A stretch of 64,000 bases of DNA from Phymatolithon calcareum (taxonomy: Eukaryota > Rhodophyta > Florideophyceae > Hapalidiales), in the NCBI GenBank assembly GCA_977006965.1, contig OZ345366.1, positions 1,984,001-2,048,000 of the forward strand. The letters are read 5' to 3'. The notes under the pieces were generated by a model. It ran no database searches. It saw only the letters and a program-made list of their open reading frames with translations, and was not told the DNA's origin. Below are positions 1-10,461 of this stretch, piece after piece. The position numbers and the translations under genes are program-made. How positions within the stretch are numbered: the first letter of the stretch is position 1; the number at the start of each line of letters is the position of its first letter.

Positions 1-323
1 CGAGCGGCTTTTGAATGACGCACCATGTCCGACAGCATCACACGCTGTGTGGCCGCATGGCCGAGAATCACCATGCCCAGCGCGTCGCCCACTAGTACAA
101 CGTCAATACCGGCACGGTCCACTTGATGGGCAGTTGGACAGTCGTATGCTGTCAGCATTGTTTTCGGTTCGCCGCGCAAATACTGCTCGTGAAGTGTGCG
201 GATGGTGGTTTTTGGACGCGATGATGCTGCGAAGCACTGCCGCAGTTTTCCTGGGTTATTCAGAAAACGACGAGAAGTGCACAAGGCACGGGACAGACGG
301 GGTGAATTATTTGCGAAGAACAT
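1..323 (-). CDS. panB: Ketopantoate hydroxymethyltransferase, N-terminal part (runs off window start)
   Basis: On the minus strand an uninterrupted frame runs from an ATG at 323 to the window edge, about 107 codons. After a leader of ~38 residues rich in Arg, Ser and Asn, typical of a mitochondrial presequence, come the PanB signatures: GEPKTMLTAYD, then DVVLVGDALGMVILGHATT-like residues (the frame reads HAAT). The Asp of VGDALGM is the family's Mg2+ ligand. The enzyme transfers a hydroxymethyl group from 5,10-methylene-THF to 2-oxoisovalerate, the first committed step to pantothenate and CoA; plants run it in mitochondria. The ATG is the first in frame after the leader. A decayed copy of this 5' end recurs at 21135-21203, because a duplication breakpoint cuts the leader near position 255. 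Confidence 0.88.
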   Translation of the reverse strand, partial: MFFANNSPRLSRALCTSRRFLNNPGKLRQCFAASSRPKTTIRTLHEQYLRGEPKTMLTAYDCPTAHQVDRAGIDVVLVGDALGMVILGHAATQRVMLSDMVRHSKAA

Positions 324-881
324 TGAGATGATATGCGGTAGTGGCGCTAGGCGCTTCACTCGCCATTCACTGAAAGGACGCAGCCCACATGCAAGCATAG
401 CGTTGCGGTTATCCGCGGATCAAGTGGGATTAGTTTTCGATTGTCGAGTCGCGAAGATCTAGCGCTGAGAGGTCAGGGGTTGCATTCCTTTGTGATCGCC
501 AGAAGGAGCACGGGACGATAAAGAAAGGGGGAACAACAACTGAATTTCTATCATACAGTATGTGATAGATTTCTCTGCCACTGGATGGGACAAATCATAC
601 TAATTTAGTACTTTTATCTTCTTGTACTAGGGTACAGCTGTACCCTAGTACTATAAGATAAGAGTGGAAATATTACAACAGAGCCGAATGAAATCTCAGT
701 CATCACTCGAGGGTACTTCATCCCAACGCCGCATTGATGAGTGGACACCGTAAAAAAGTTTACATCATGATAACAGGTTATATCTCTAAATGTGCTCTAG
801 GAGTTCTCGTGTTCACTTTTAGTCGGTGCTTATAATACTGCTGTCGACATTCCGCATGATCCGCCAGTTTCATACAGACGA
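324..881. other. Intergenic region between panB and the unknown minus-strand gene
   Basis: No gene is seen. The stretch should hold the panB promoter and the 3' end of the upstream minus-strand gene. It contains a perfect 28-bp palindrome at 624-651 (arms GTACTAGGGTACAG). The unit 2 equivalent near 21525-21550 is a degraded version of the palindrome, so it predates the duplication. Confidence 0.6.
624..651. repeat. Perfect 28-bp palindrome
   Basis: The two 14-base arms are exact reverse complements with no spacer. It sits about 300 bp upstream of the panB ATG. The copy in unit 2 has a central mismatch. The function is unknown. Confidence 0.7.
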
Positions 882-1645
882 TCAACCCACCCGCTGATGT
901 TCGTCACCATCGATTGAGCATTTTATCAAATTTTCCGATTCAAAGTCACACTCCGAAAACCGGATACTGCCGCCACTCGAGACATACACTTCTCTTAATT
1001 TGTCGCCCTCGCGCGGCATCCAGTACAGCGTACCGTACTCCCTGTCATAATAGAATCTGGTATTGTTAATGACCTCAAAAGGAATCAGCGCGCACACATT
1101 GTACCCCTCATTATCGTTATTGGTCGGACAATAACAGCTCGTCGGGGACTTGCTGCTTACAAGAATATTTCCGCGCCAAATATGGTTCAGCAACCATCGG
1201 GAAGCCTCTGATCCGTATTCTCCACGGAGAACATCGGAAACCACCCCTGCGTCGGAGTCATGCTCCTCCTCCCATTGCGCGTTGATACCATTCCCGAGGA
1301 TCTGAATCCCTCGACATTGTTGCAGCCATCGTATCAGACGGGAAGCCTTCGCACGCCACTTGGTCCTGACGATGAGCTTTCCATTTCGCAACCGAATATC
1401 CCATCTTTCCTGATTCACATTTGCCGATGTGGTCATGGGTACTTGTTCACCAAGCCACGAAACCTGGGATGGTGGGATGAGTCTGAGCTTTCTCAATTGC
1501 AGAGGTTCTGCGAGTGCCGAGGTTCGCTTATCGTCCATTGACGTCCTGATTTGCAGTCTTTGCCTCCACAATCTTTTCTGCGTGCGCCGGCTGGTCATCG
1601 GTTGAGGAGAACATCCTTGATTTGGCAAACGATCTTCCTTACATG
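882..1645 (-). CDS. Unknown protein, C-terminal exon (unit 1 copy)
   Basis: I do not recognise this protein. The minus-strand frame stays open from about 1913 to the stop at 882. Its unit 2 twin (21785-22539) matches over about 225 residues with roughly 18 substitutions, while the DNA is about 94% identical. More than half of the base changes are therefore silent, suggesting past purifying selection. Visible features are a basic, Trp-rich middle (WRAKASRLIRW, then WLLNHIWRGNILVSS) and a Cys-containing stretch (SCYCPT). No signal peptide or membrane span is seen. Homology to unit 2 becomes protein-like only from about 1645. That point coincides with a predicted splice acceptor, so the longer open frame to 1913 probably reads into the intron. 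A -1/+1 pair of frameshifts near 1560-1640 shifts about 35 residues relative to unit 2 and then restores the frame. Confidence 0.5.
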
Positions 1646-2014
1646 CTTGAAAGTGTAAATATTTGAAAGAAGAAGAAGAATTGTAGATTACAAAAAGCCA
1701 AGCCTCCAGTACGGAGTTGCCAAATTTCGCAGTCAAGGAAACAACGAGTGCGCAAATTAAATGAATAATTACGCTGTTTTTAGTTCTGCTTTTCTCCTCA
1801 GGTGCCCGGCAAGCTTGTATGATAAACGCAGGTGTGAAAGCGAGCGACCAGATCAGCAGTTTTTGAAGGCACGTTGCCAACTTATTGCGTCGAGGAAACA
1901 TCGAGTGCGCCAATTAAATGAATAATTACGCTGTTCTGGGTTCATCTGTTCTGATCTCTGCTGTTCTGATATTGTTGTTCTCAGTTTCGCTTTTCTGTGT
2001 TTTGCTGTTCTGCA

Positions 2015-2381
2015 GAATTCTACATGGCTCGAAAATCTTCAAATTGCGGTGGTCCAGGATTTGTGGAGACCTTTTATATTTGCGAACCTTGCACAGTGGT
2101 CTCCATTCATGTAATCCATACTGGATCCGCATCCACGTGCACTTCCACGCCTATTCCTAGTTGTAAATGTTTCTCGCAAACGATTCCCATGGCCTCTTGC
2201 CGAGGGCAGAGTTTCCGCATGCGTCTGCAGCGAGATTGCAACTTTTAAAATAAAGAATCTACATTTTTTCTTCTTCTTGCAGATGTTTGCACTTCCAACA
2301 GAGCTTCTGCATACAAGAAGGTCTCCATAAATCCAGGACCAGCGTAATTTAAAGGTTTTATTTTAGAGCCATGCAAAATTC
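2015..2381. mobile_element. Foldback/MITE-like element with ~60-bp inverted repeats (unit 1)
   Basis: The left arm starts GAATTCTACATGGCTC and ends near GGATTTGTGGAGACC. The right arm (2319-2381) is its reverse complement with scattered mismatches. The same structure occurs at 23935-24309, and a smaller one at 17880-17989. It has no coding capacity. Both units carry it, so it predates the duplication. Confidence 0.65.
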
Positions 2382-2480
2382 ATGAGAACGTAAGCGAAGG
2401 ATTGTAGAGTAACGAAAAGTCTCTCAGGTGCAATGATATTTGGCAAAGGGAGCTTCAATTAATCAGAAATCCAATCCAAT
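2382..2480 (+). mobile_element. Short retroposon with ATCCA-type tail (unit 1)
   Basis: This is a 99-bp insertion that begins ATGAGAACGTAAGCG and ends in a short AATCC repeat. It is flanked by related 13-bp copies of the target: CCATGCAAAATTC at 2369-2381 and CCATGCAGAAGTC at 2481-2493. The same insertion with a clearer TSD is at 24310-24408. Longer relatives lie at 17302-17505 and, inverted, at 20546-21102. Variable 5' ends plus a repeat tail suggest target-primed reverse transcription. Confidence 0.65.
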
Positions 2481-2671
2481 CCATGCAGAAGTCTGCTGAA
2501 ATCTTCAAATTTCGCTGGTCCAGGATTTATTCTGTTCTGCGGAATTCTGTACGGCTCTAAAATAAAATCTTCAAATTACACAGGTACAGGATTTTTGGAG
2601 ACCTTTTTATTTTGCTAACGTTGAAGACCAGCAGAATAGAATTCTGCAGAATTCTCGACCAGGAAACTCAC

Positions 2672-4611
2672 CCTTGTCGTGCAGTACTGCCGCGTGTTGC
2701 CCAATGCCTTTCACAGGAGTCAATTCGGTATTCGTCGTCACATGCTGTTCTTTCAAAATAATATTGCGTTGTATAGCCAATTGTTCGATCTCCTCTACCT
2801 CAGTCAGAACGGAGACCTCAATTTCATGAGGTATTGAATAAGCGATAATTTAAAGGTGCACTGAGGAGGACTATCTGCTGCTCCATCGGCACCGCCTCAT
2901 AACAAGATTAGTAGACTGCATATGCCTGCGGCGCCAATGGAGCTCCGCATGTTGCCCGACGTCTGCAAAAAGCCCCTTGTGGCCAACTGATAGGACTACA
3001 TGAAGAACATCGAACATAGCGCAACCATCATCGGTCACGTCTGCACTCCGTATGAGCCACGAGAAACCACGGTTCGCTTGTATCCGGCTAACTCGAGCAT
3101 TTGGACTTGTCGCTCGAGGCTGGTTTTGCTCCTAGATCATCTCCGTCATAGCGCAAAACGAGTCGCAGCCCTAAGAGGCCTATGATATCTCCGTCCTCAA
3201 TGACAACCCGAGTGTACAGCGCCTTCAGATGGGCATTGTATCCCTGCGATGATCTATGAGCACTATTGAGCGTGGAAGAGCAGAAGGCGATATTAGATGT
3301 GTTAACAGTATCGATATTCGAAAGGATACGCTGTGGTGGACGCTCTGCTTTCAGAAGTAAGTTTGTTTGTTTGTTTATTGCAGGTTATTCGAATTACACA
3401 AAGTGTACATTATTCAACATCTAGGGGTCCTCTAAATGCTCCTGATATGGATCCATTCCTGGTACTCGCGTATCTGCTTCGCGCTAGTACTGCTGCACAC
3501 CACTCCACGGCGACATCCGTGTGCCCTTTGCAGAACGTTAATTCAATTCTTGCTTGTGACAGGACTCGAACCGGCGACCTCAACATTCCTGCCTGTATCA
3601 TACCGAAATATGCGCACAGGTGCGCGGAGGCAGTTTTACCACTATACCACAGGTGGCAAGAAGTAAGTTTATTAGACGACTGGGCGCCAAGACTGTAGAG
3701 GAATTATACCGAGAGAAACAACAAGACTTAATCAAATTCTGAACAATGAGAAGCTGTTTTCAAACAGTTTCCGATCTTTCTACAATAAAGAAAGAAACAA
3801 ATGAGCCCAGATGAATGCACACTCATGGTGGCACAATGCCGCTGACACGCTCACGATGTAACCTGTTCGCCTAAGCGAATTCCAAAGTGCTGCTTGAAAG
3901 GCTAAACGGCCTTGGCAATGAACTCCACTCTTACCTTGTAGGTCGGATATCTGCTTTGCGCTCTTGTGAATCCTCAACCATGTCGCACACCTCGGCCTTG
4001 CGATCCTTCTCGCAATGATTATCCGCCGTTTTCCCGCTTCTTAGAGTAGATACTCATGTTTCCGACCACTTTTGAAGTACCACTTGCGATACTAAAGAAG
4101 AATAAATGGAGATTTTTGTTTAAAAGTTACAACCATATCAGCAGCAATTTCCAGACTTGCGTCTAGAGTGATATGCGGCTAGAAGTTGCGACCCAGTACG
4201 GAAGGGTACCACAACCTACCTCTGGTTTTTCCGCGGGTCTCGCGGGGGAAAAATACTACACTGTACTGTGTCTCGCGGAATCAGCACACCGTGACTCAGG
4301 ATGCGATTGTTGAGCAAGAGTGAATCAGGTTACCTTGGTCTTGACTGTTTGAATCATGACCAGAACTTTATCGCGTGATCTCCTCGTAAAGGCACTTTCC
4401 TCAAATGATAGCTAATCTTTCGACAACCCGAGCTTATCATCTTGTATTGCCTCCCTGCTGGTTGCTCCTGTCAGTTCCATGAGCTTTATGGTGCTCATAG
4501 GCGGAAACGAACCAAATTCCCACTTAATGGCCAGTGATCTGTATCTCCTCGACTTGAAGCACAGTTCCGGTTGCGATAAGAAAGGTGCTTCAAAGCAGAT
4601 CAAAGCTGCGC
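2672..4611 (-). pseudogene. Decayed upstream exons of the unknown gene (unit 1)
   Basis: Three minus-strand coding blocks match unit 2. (a) About 2672-2825 ends in TELTPVKGIG and a consensus donor. (b) About 3188-3345 contains QRILSNIDT and NSAHRSSQ. (c) About 4345-4605 contains CFKSRRYR and GATSREAIQD and ends at a donor AAG|GTAACC. A fourth block at about 3945-4070 contains CDMVEDSQERKAD between an acceptor-like TTCTTTAG and a donor-like CAAG|GTAAG. Unit 1 is broken in block (c) by a TAG where unit 2 has AAG, and by a 1-nt insertion in the fourth block. A SINE sits just upstream of block (b). I do not recognise the protein, and the exon chain is not fully resolved. Confidence 0.4.
3365..3658 (-). 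mobile_element. tRNA-derived SINE with 12-bp target-site duplication
   Basis: This 294-bp insertion is absent from unit 2. Exact 12-bp TSDs, AGAAGTAAGTTT, lie at 3353-3364 and 3659-3670. On the minus strand the head has an A-box-like TGGTATAGTGG (3649-3639) and a B box GGTTCGAGTCC (3572-3562), the two internal RNA polymerase III promoter boxes. CTGCCT and AGGCAG between the boxes can pair like an anticodon stem. A tRNA-unrelated body follows, and the 3' end is an (AAAC)n-type tail. The acceptor stem does not pair, so it is not a functional tRNA gene. It would need a LINE for mobility. Confidence 0.8.
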
Positions 4612-4736
4612 AAAGTACAGTTCACTAATCCCTCTCAGTATTCTAAAGCCACTTTCTACTGTAATTATCGTCCTTCAATAATAATGAATGCTTTTTCCCC
4701 TAGTGTCTATTTGACGGAAATTTTCCCTCAATTTAG

Positions 4737-4850
4737 TGTTGGCTCATACATACATACAATACATACAGACGACATATACCGTATATAAATTCCGCCGTCC
4801 CCACACTTTGGTGAGGGGGAGGTAGTCAACCCAAAAACATTGTCTCAACA
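4737..4850 (+). mobile_element. Solo LTR, 114 bp
   Basis: Unit 2 lacks this block (CAATTTAGGGAATC reads straight through near 27305). It starts TGTTG, ends CAACA, and is flanked by perfect 5-bp duplications TTTAG (4732-4736, 4851-4855). This is the signature of an LTR retrotransposon reduced to one LTR by recombination. A TATA-like TATATAAAT lies at about 4791-4799. The sequence differs from the neighbouring copia LTR, so it belongs to another family. Confidence 0.8.
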
Positions 4851-4876
4851 TTTAGGGAATCATATTCATTTAATTT

Positions 4877-4989
4877 TGTTATGATTCACATCATATTTAC
4901 CCTACATGAAGGCGCTAGCACCGGAGCGGTAACAGTACATAATGGTTAACCAGTGGAAGAGTGAAGAGGTAAGCGACTTACTAACAACA
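4877..4989 (+). repeat. Copia 5' LTR
   Basis: It starts TGTTATGATTC and ends CTAACAACA. It aligns without gaps to the 3' LTR over 113 bp. This is very short for an LTR. Confidence 0.85.
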
Positions 4990-5002
4990 GGTTATGTGAC
5001 CC
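4990..5002 (+). other. Copia primer-binding site, half-tRNA type
   Basis: GGTTATGTGACCC directly follows the 5' LTR. It resembles the Drosophila copia site, which pairs with the anticodon arm of initiator tRNA-Met (CCCATAACC) rather than with a tRNA 3' end starting TGG. It has two mismatches to that classic site. Confidence 0.55.
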
Positions 5003-5177
5003 ACTATTGCTTCCTGTGCATCAAATCTTCTACCGCCCTCACCCCTACTCACGAAATCCTACATTGGCAACCCAAGACACATATTACGCTACTGCACGAA
5101 ACCGCAAACATCACCGACATCAAGAACTGATCCATACACACCACCAAATCCAGCCGCATCACCGACCAACATCCACC

Positions 5178-6070
5178 ATGCAAAAAACTCAAATTCTCCC
5201 CATCCCCAAGCTCTCCAAAAAAATTCAATTATGGCTCGACGCAGTCCAAATCTCCGCCACAGAAAACAGTGTGCACGACCACATTGTCTCCAATCCTGCA
5301 CCGCCGGACGCAACAGACGCCACTGTCCATGCGGAATTCTCGTCCAAGAAAGCCCTTGCGCAATGTATCGTCATGTCTAGCATCCCGAGCTCCCTAATTC
5401 CAGAACTCGGTCACGACATATACTTCAAATCACCCTACGCCATCTGCTTGCATATCAAAAACGCGTTTGGCAGCTCAATTCCGATCGGCCATGCCCTGCT
5501 CGCTGCATCAGCCCCTTCTTTCAAATTATCTGACAATAACAACATCGAAGATTACGTGGACAAACACACACAGATGTGACTTCGAATGGTATCATCTGGG
5601 TATCGAAACATCAGTAACAAAGTCACTACAGTGGTGTTCATGATAGAGGGGCTAAGAAGTAACCCTAGGTACACCAGGATTGGGGAACAGATGATTACTA
5701 ACCCTTCCACAACGGTGCGTGATTTTTCCAGAACTCTACTCCGGCTCAAGAACTTCAGCCGCATGACAAGCACACCAGAGCTACCCACACCTCCTGTTTC
5801 CAAGTCCCACAATACAAACCGCATTATATCTCCCCTCCCGGAAAGTGCGATTATCAGAGCCCCAACTAATGGCCGAGATACCTACAGCGCCGCCTCAAAT
5901 TTCATCCTAGTCAATAGAAACTCTAACCCCGTCAGTATATGCCACGGAATGTATCTCGACCGCCCCACTACCCCCCCCAGTGCTCCTTGGTGTCATTTTG
6001 ACGCCACATGGCGACACTATGCTTCGCAATGCCGGCAACTCCACGGGCACGGCCACGTCCACGCGCTATG
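5178..6070 (+). pseudogene. Copia gag remnant
   Basis: From ATG 5178 a frame of 133 codons ends at 5579. Similar composition continues downstream in a shifted frame (IEGLRSNPRY near 5650). It lies directly after the leader, where copia gag belongs. It has the helical, Leu- and Ser-rich character of gag but no CCHC knuckle that I can find. Confidence 0.5.
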
Positions 6071-7019
6071 AACGCGAATCCTGTCCCAAAGAGCAGCTGG
6101 TATAATTTCCACGGCCACGGAAAACCTGGAAATTAGTACTACGTACATCCGCTGTCTTCATTCCCTGACCAGACACCGCACTTGCACTAGATAGAGCTTC
6201 CGGTTGAATCGCAAACATTCGTTGATACACCCACCCACCGGCAGCCCACAGCAATGGAAGCGAACAGTGCTAACCCGATTCGCCAAGCCCAAGAACATAA
6301 CCAAATGGTAAGCGACAGTTTGCACTATCCTCGAGAGCCTAGTTGTCAGTGGTACCTTGATTCTGGCTGGCTACCTATCCTATATTTCCGTGCCACCCCT
6401 TTCGTATCACTTCTTTGCCAATGATAACTGGGACTCTCTCGTCTATACAATACATAGGCCCACACTGCCTTCAAAACAAGAAATCACAACTGCACATCCC
6501 GCACCGCTATTCCAAACGAATGTGCTGTCCATCAGGAAGATCTGTGCTTAAAATGACGTCCTGTTCCAGAAGAATACAGTCTACATACTCGTCAACTCAC
6601 AATGCCACCCACTGACCGGATAAAGGCCGTTTCCCAGATGAAAGATGGTCTCTACTCAGTCCAACTAAACAACCATCAACATGCAGCACATCTACCGCCT
6701 TCGGCCGTTCCCGAAAGCCCATACCATCGTACTTGCGCAACAGACCTATCCACGGAATATTAACAAAATTCCAAAATCCAGGCGCACATACAACAATTGA
6801 ACAATCAACATCCGTCCCGCCAACTCAGAGTCTCTTCACACGTCGATGCACATACGTCACAACCTCAGCAGCGTGCCAAATCGGTAACGGCCCCAATTCT
6901 TTCCCATGAAATACCTCGCCATTCCGTACCACCCATCAATCCCGCAGATCACGAACTGATGCATGGCACACGCACACCTCGCAAATTTGCGTAGAATGGC
7001 CTTTGGAAACCTTGTACAC

Positions 7020-7680
7020 GGAATGCCACAATCCATCCCTGTTCTGTCTGCTCCACTTAGTTGCAGCGCGTGCCACGTGGGCAAACACCTCAAAGCTGCC
7101 TACCCATCGCGACAGGAACCTTGTCTCGACCCAGGTACATACGTGGCCTCCGACATCTGCTCACAAGTATCACCAGCAGCCACGGGTGTTTTCCAGCACT
7201 TTCTCACATTCGTCGACCGTGCGTCGAAGTTTTGCATCCTCAAGATCATCAAAAGCCGGTCGGAACTGGCCACGCTTGTGCAGGCTACCTTAAACGCAGT
7301 AATGACACACCGCAATCGACCGATTTAAATATTCCTCACGGACAACGCGAAAGAATATAATTACAAAGCATTAGTCCTTTTCTCTGGCAGAGCCGGAATT
7401 CGATACTGTACCACAATGCCTTAAACAACGGAAGAATGTTTAAACCGCACACTCTTGGAGAGCGTACGTGCATCCCTCCATGCTTCTGGACTTGCGATTC
7501 TCGACGCCGGTGAAAAATACAGCAAAAATCTGCACAAGATCACAATGAAAGTTCCGTACACCGTCTGGTACAAAACCATGCCGGATTTATCACACTTTCT
7601 CCCCTTCGGGACGAGGGAATACGTTTCCCACGTTACATATACTAAGAAGCCCAAGCTGAACACCAGATCCCATCCCTGAC
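7020..7680 (+). pseudogene. Copia integrase remnant
   Basis: A frame at about 6963-7328 contains a CXXC plus GK pattern (SACHVGKHLKAA), then a first catalytic-type Asp (VASDICSQ) and FLTFVDRASKF, typical of the copia integrase core. After a stop, LTDNAKEY at about 7335 carries the second Asp. Downstream, TVWYKTMPDLSHFLPFG matches the usual region after the core. Stops and frame changes make it inactive. Confidence 0.7.
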
Positions 7681-8239
7681 GGTACCTCGGAATGACTGAC
7701 TCGTCACACTATTTGGTCTACAGTATTACGACGCAATGAACCATGCGGTGTCGCATTGCAAACTTTGCATTCTACCACCCTGAACATGACTCAATGCGTC
7801 TGATGTTGACGACACCTAACTCATTGCTCGCCATATTATCCCGGTAAAACACCGCCAATTTAAACAATGACAGTATCCCCCGGTACTCGTGTAGCAACAC
7901 AAACACAGAGCCACCCCAGCACTAAAACCACTAACAATATCTGGAAAAGGACCCATGATTCAAAAGAAGCCACTCTGTGCACCAAAATCTCGAAAAATCT
8001 CCTCGGACCCATCGAACATCCCCAAGAACAATCATCCCAGACCACGATCACAATACAGGGCGCTGTCCAATTTTGGAGCTCAAATATCACCATCTAAATG
8101 AATCGTCTACATACCGAGCACTACGAATCGCCGCACCTCTACCCCGTCCATGCTGATCAGGAGAGATAATTTTACTAACAATCGAATACCTATGAGTATT
8201 ACTTCCAGTACTTCCCATCCCAACGCACTTCCACATGCC

Positions 8240-10260
8240 CGGCCATACCTCGATGCGGTACAATGGAAAACTGCCTACGAGGATGAATTCGAAAAGCTAA
8301 AAAAATACGACGGTTTCGAGCCCTTGCTCTTCTCGCCCATATCAAAAGAACTCGAATATCCTACTTAATGACAGACTTCCGGTACAAAAGTGACGCAGAA
8401 AACAATATGAGCAAGCGAAAAGGCAGAATAGCTCTTCGCGGAGACCTCAGCGAACCGTCTGTACAATACGATCCCGCTTCAATCGCAACGTACGCGCTAG
8501 ACAACACCATTGCACGCGCAATCTTCACCATAGCTGCATCAAAAAACCTATGCCTCCGCCATATTGACATCGAGTCTACTCTCGTCCATGAACTGCTCCA
8601 CACCGCACACCCCATATACGTTAAGATACCACCTAAATTTGACGTGTCAAACTGTGGCGAACAGTCACTCACGTCACTCTCGTGACGCGATCAACCACCC
8701 TTCATCACCCATAGATACTCAATTCAATATCATACACCATGTCGCTGTGACCTTGGCAAAACCAATTACTATCCTGTAATTTCTCTGTGGGGCTAGAGCC
8801 CGGAGGGCTGTTGAGGAGGCTCTCTCGAATTCAACATTTTTAACCAATCTCCGCCTTCCATCGTTCCTCGTCTTGCTCCTCATCGTTGCAGCCAATGAAA
8901 AAAGCCATTGGACTTTCAACAGCCTTCCTCATTGCCGTTACGGCTTGGGCTAATGATATCCTGCCATTAGTCTCTCCCTTCCCGCTCTTTACATTAGACT
9001 AATTGTTTCTAGCCATCTATTTCTCTCTGCAAACCCCTTTGTTTAGACTCTTCACTATCTTTCTACTTCTAGTCTACATAAACCCTCCTTGATCAGCAGT
9101 CCTCAAACTCTGGTCAACGGATTTGCCAGCTTGTGCCTTGAACACCACGCAATCCCGTACCTGGACCCATACGCGCGGCGCAAATCCGATCTTTGCGGAT
9201 CGCGAAAAGCAAGCGACACTTATTACTACGGCATGAAAACCTTCCTGGAAACGCTCAGATATACGTCTCTGTCTGCAGACAGCTTTGTCCTCATCAAACA
9301 TTTCTCAAACGTGAACTACGCAATAATTGGTGTCACAATAGATGACGTTTTGGTGGCAAACACCCACCCATCTCTCATTGAAGACGTTAAGAGCGCATTG
9401 TCCTAGAAAAACGCCTTATCGGACATGGGACCTCCCAGCAACTATATTGGCTAGAAAGTGACAAGAACTGCGACAGACATACACATTTCACAACTCGCTG
9501 TGATCGAAACCGTTCTAGAAGAGTTAAACATGCAAGAGTGTACACCAGCATTGACTCCCTACTGTGATGGACTACTGTTTGAGCAAAAACGCACGGAAGA
9601 GGCTGCACTTGACACTGAAGAATTCCCGTATGGGAGAGCTATCGTTTTTCTGCGCTTCCTCGCCGATTGCACTCGTCCAGGAATTTTCTATGTGATAAAC
9701 ACCTTGGCCAGATATCTCAAAAGCGCCAACAATGGACCCAGTTTAAACGCGTTCTACGCTACCTAAAAGGCACGTAATAATTCGGCATATTGTACCCACC
9801 CAACAACGCACCGTTCATCTCCTACTCTGATTCAGATTTCGGATCTTGCCCAGAGATTAGACGGTCCACATCATGCAGCATACATCTTCTGAATACGTAG
9901 CCCATCTCATGGAAATCGAAAAGAGAAGACCCCGTTGCCCGATCCACAGCGGAAGCCGAATACATTGCCGCATGCCACACTGCCCAGCACACGAAATGTT
10001 TGCGACAGTTACCGTCTGAAATTTCCCAACAATACATGCGACCCACAACGTTGTTCATCGACAATCAGGAGGCTTTGAAAATGGCGCTTGACAACGCGAC
10101 AACCAAACACAGTAAATACGTGGATATCAAATACATTAACCTTCGCAACGCCGTCTCGCAAACGAGCTCCAGTACATGCCCTCAGGTTCCATGCTCGCCG
10201 ATCCGTTCACGAAGATACTCAAAAAGCAGAAATTCATTGCATCACGATAGCGCATGAATC
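8240..10260 (+). pseudogene. Copia reverse transcriptase and RNase H remnant
   Basis: RVT_2 landmarks appear in order: DAVQWKTAYEDEFEKL (about 8250), KGRIALRGD (about 8416), LRHIDIESTLVHELL (about 8555), the polymerase motif as TIDDVLVAN (about 9335), then ISQLAVIETVLEELNMQ. RNase H follows with STAEAEYIAA-like residues near 9945, LFIDNQEALKMA (about 10050) and YVDIKYINLRNA. Several frameshifts and stops separate the pieces, and about 300 bp at 8770-9080 fit no part of RT. Confidence 0.8.
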
Positions 10261-10348
10261 TCTGTCCACGTTCATCTCAGGGATAGAGGGTCTGCTATGA
10301 TTCACATCAATCTGTAGTCACTGAGATGAAACTGTCCAGTCATTTTAA

Positions 10349-10461
10349 CATTATGATTCTCATCATATTTACCCTAGATGTAGGCGCTAGCACCGGCGTG
10401 ATAACAGTACATAAGGGTTAACTAGTGGAAGAGAAAAGAGGTGAGCAACCTAGTAACAACA
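10349..10461 (+). repeat. Copia 3' LTR
   Basis: It is collinear with the 5' LTR over all 113 bp. Its terminal TG has mutated to CA, and it ends GTAACAACA. Purine-rich bases (AGGGATAGAGGG) about 60 bp upstream are a possible polypurine tract. Confidence 0.82.

Larger units (their letters stand above)
1646..2671 (-). other. Predicted intron of the unknown gene (unit 1), filled with repeats
   Basis: The predicted donor on the minus strand is AAGG|GTGAGT (2672/2671), and the acceptor is CTTTCAAG|CATG (1646/1645). Joining gives a phase-1 junction that keeps the frame. Unit 2 has the same layout (24599 to 22540), again phase 1. The intron holds two diverged copies of the minisatellite unit (around 1740-1920), a foldback element (2015-2381) and a 99-bp retroposon (2382-2480). 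Splicing is inferred, not shown. Confidence 0.45.
4877..10461 (+). mobile_element. Ty1/copia retrotransposon, degenerate
   Basis: This is a 5.6-kb insertion in unit 1; the empty site in unit 2 is near 27325. The LTRs are 113 bp each and differ at about 16 positions (roughly 86% identical), so the copy is old. A short direct repeat ATTT flanks both ends. The order is LTR, primer site, gag, integrase, reverse transcriptase, RNase H, LTR, as in copia. Every reading frame is broken by stops and frameshifts. A block at about 8770-9080 does not look like pol and may be a further insertion. Confidence 0.88.

Noticed and set aside
3560-3658. A functional tRNA gene
   Set aside because: A and B boxes are present, but the acceptor stem does not pair and the T stem has a mismatch. 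The whole block is a SINE with target duplications.
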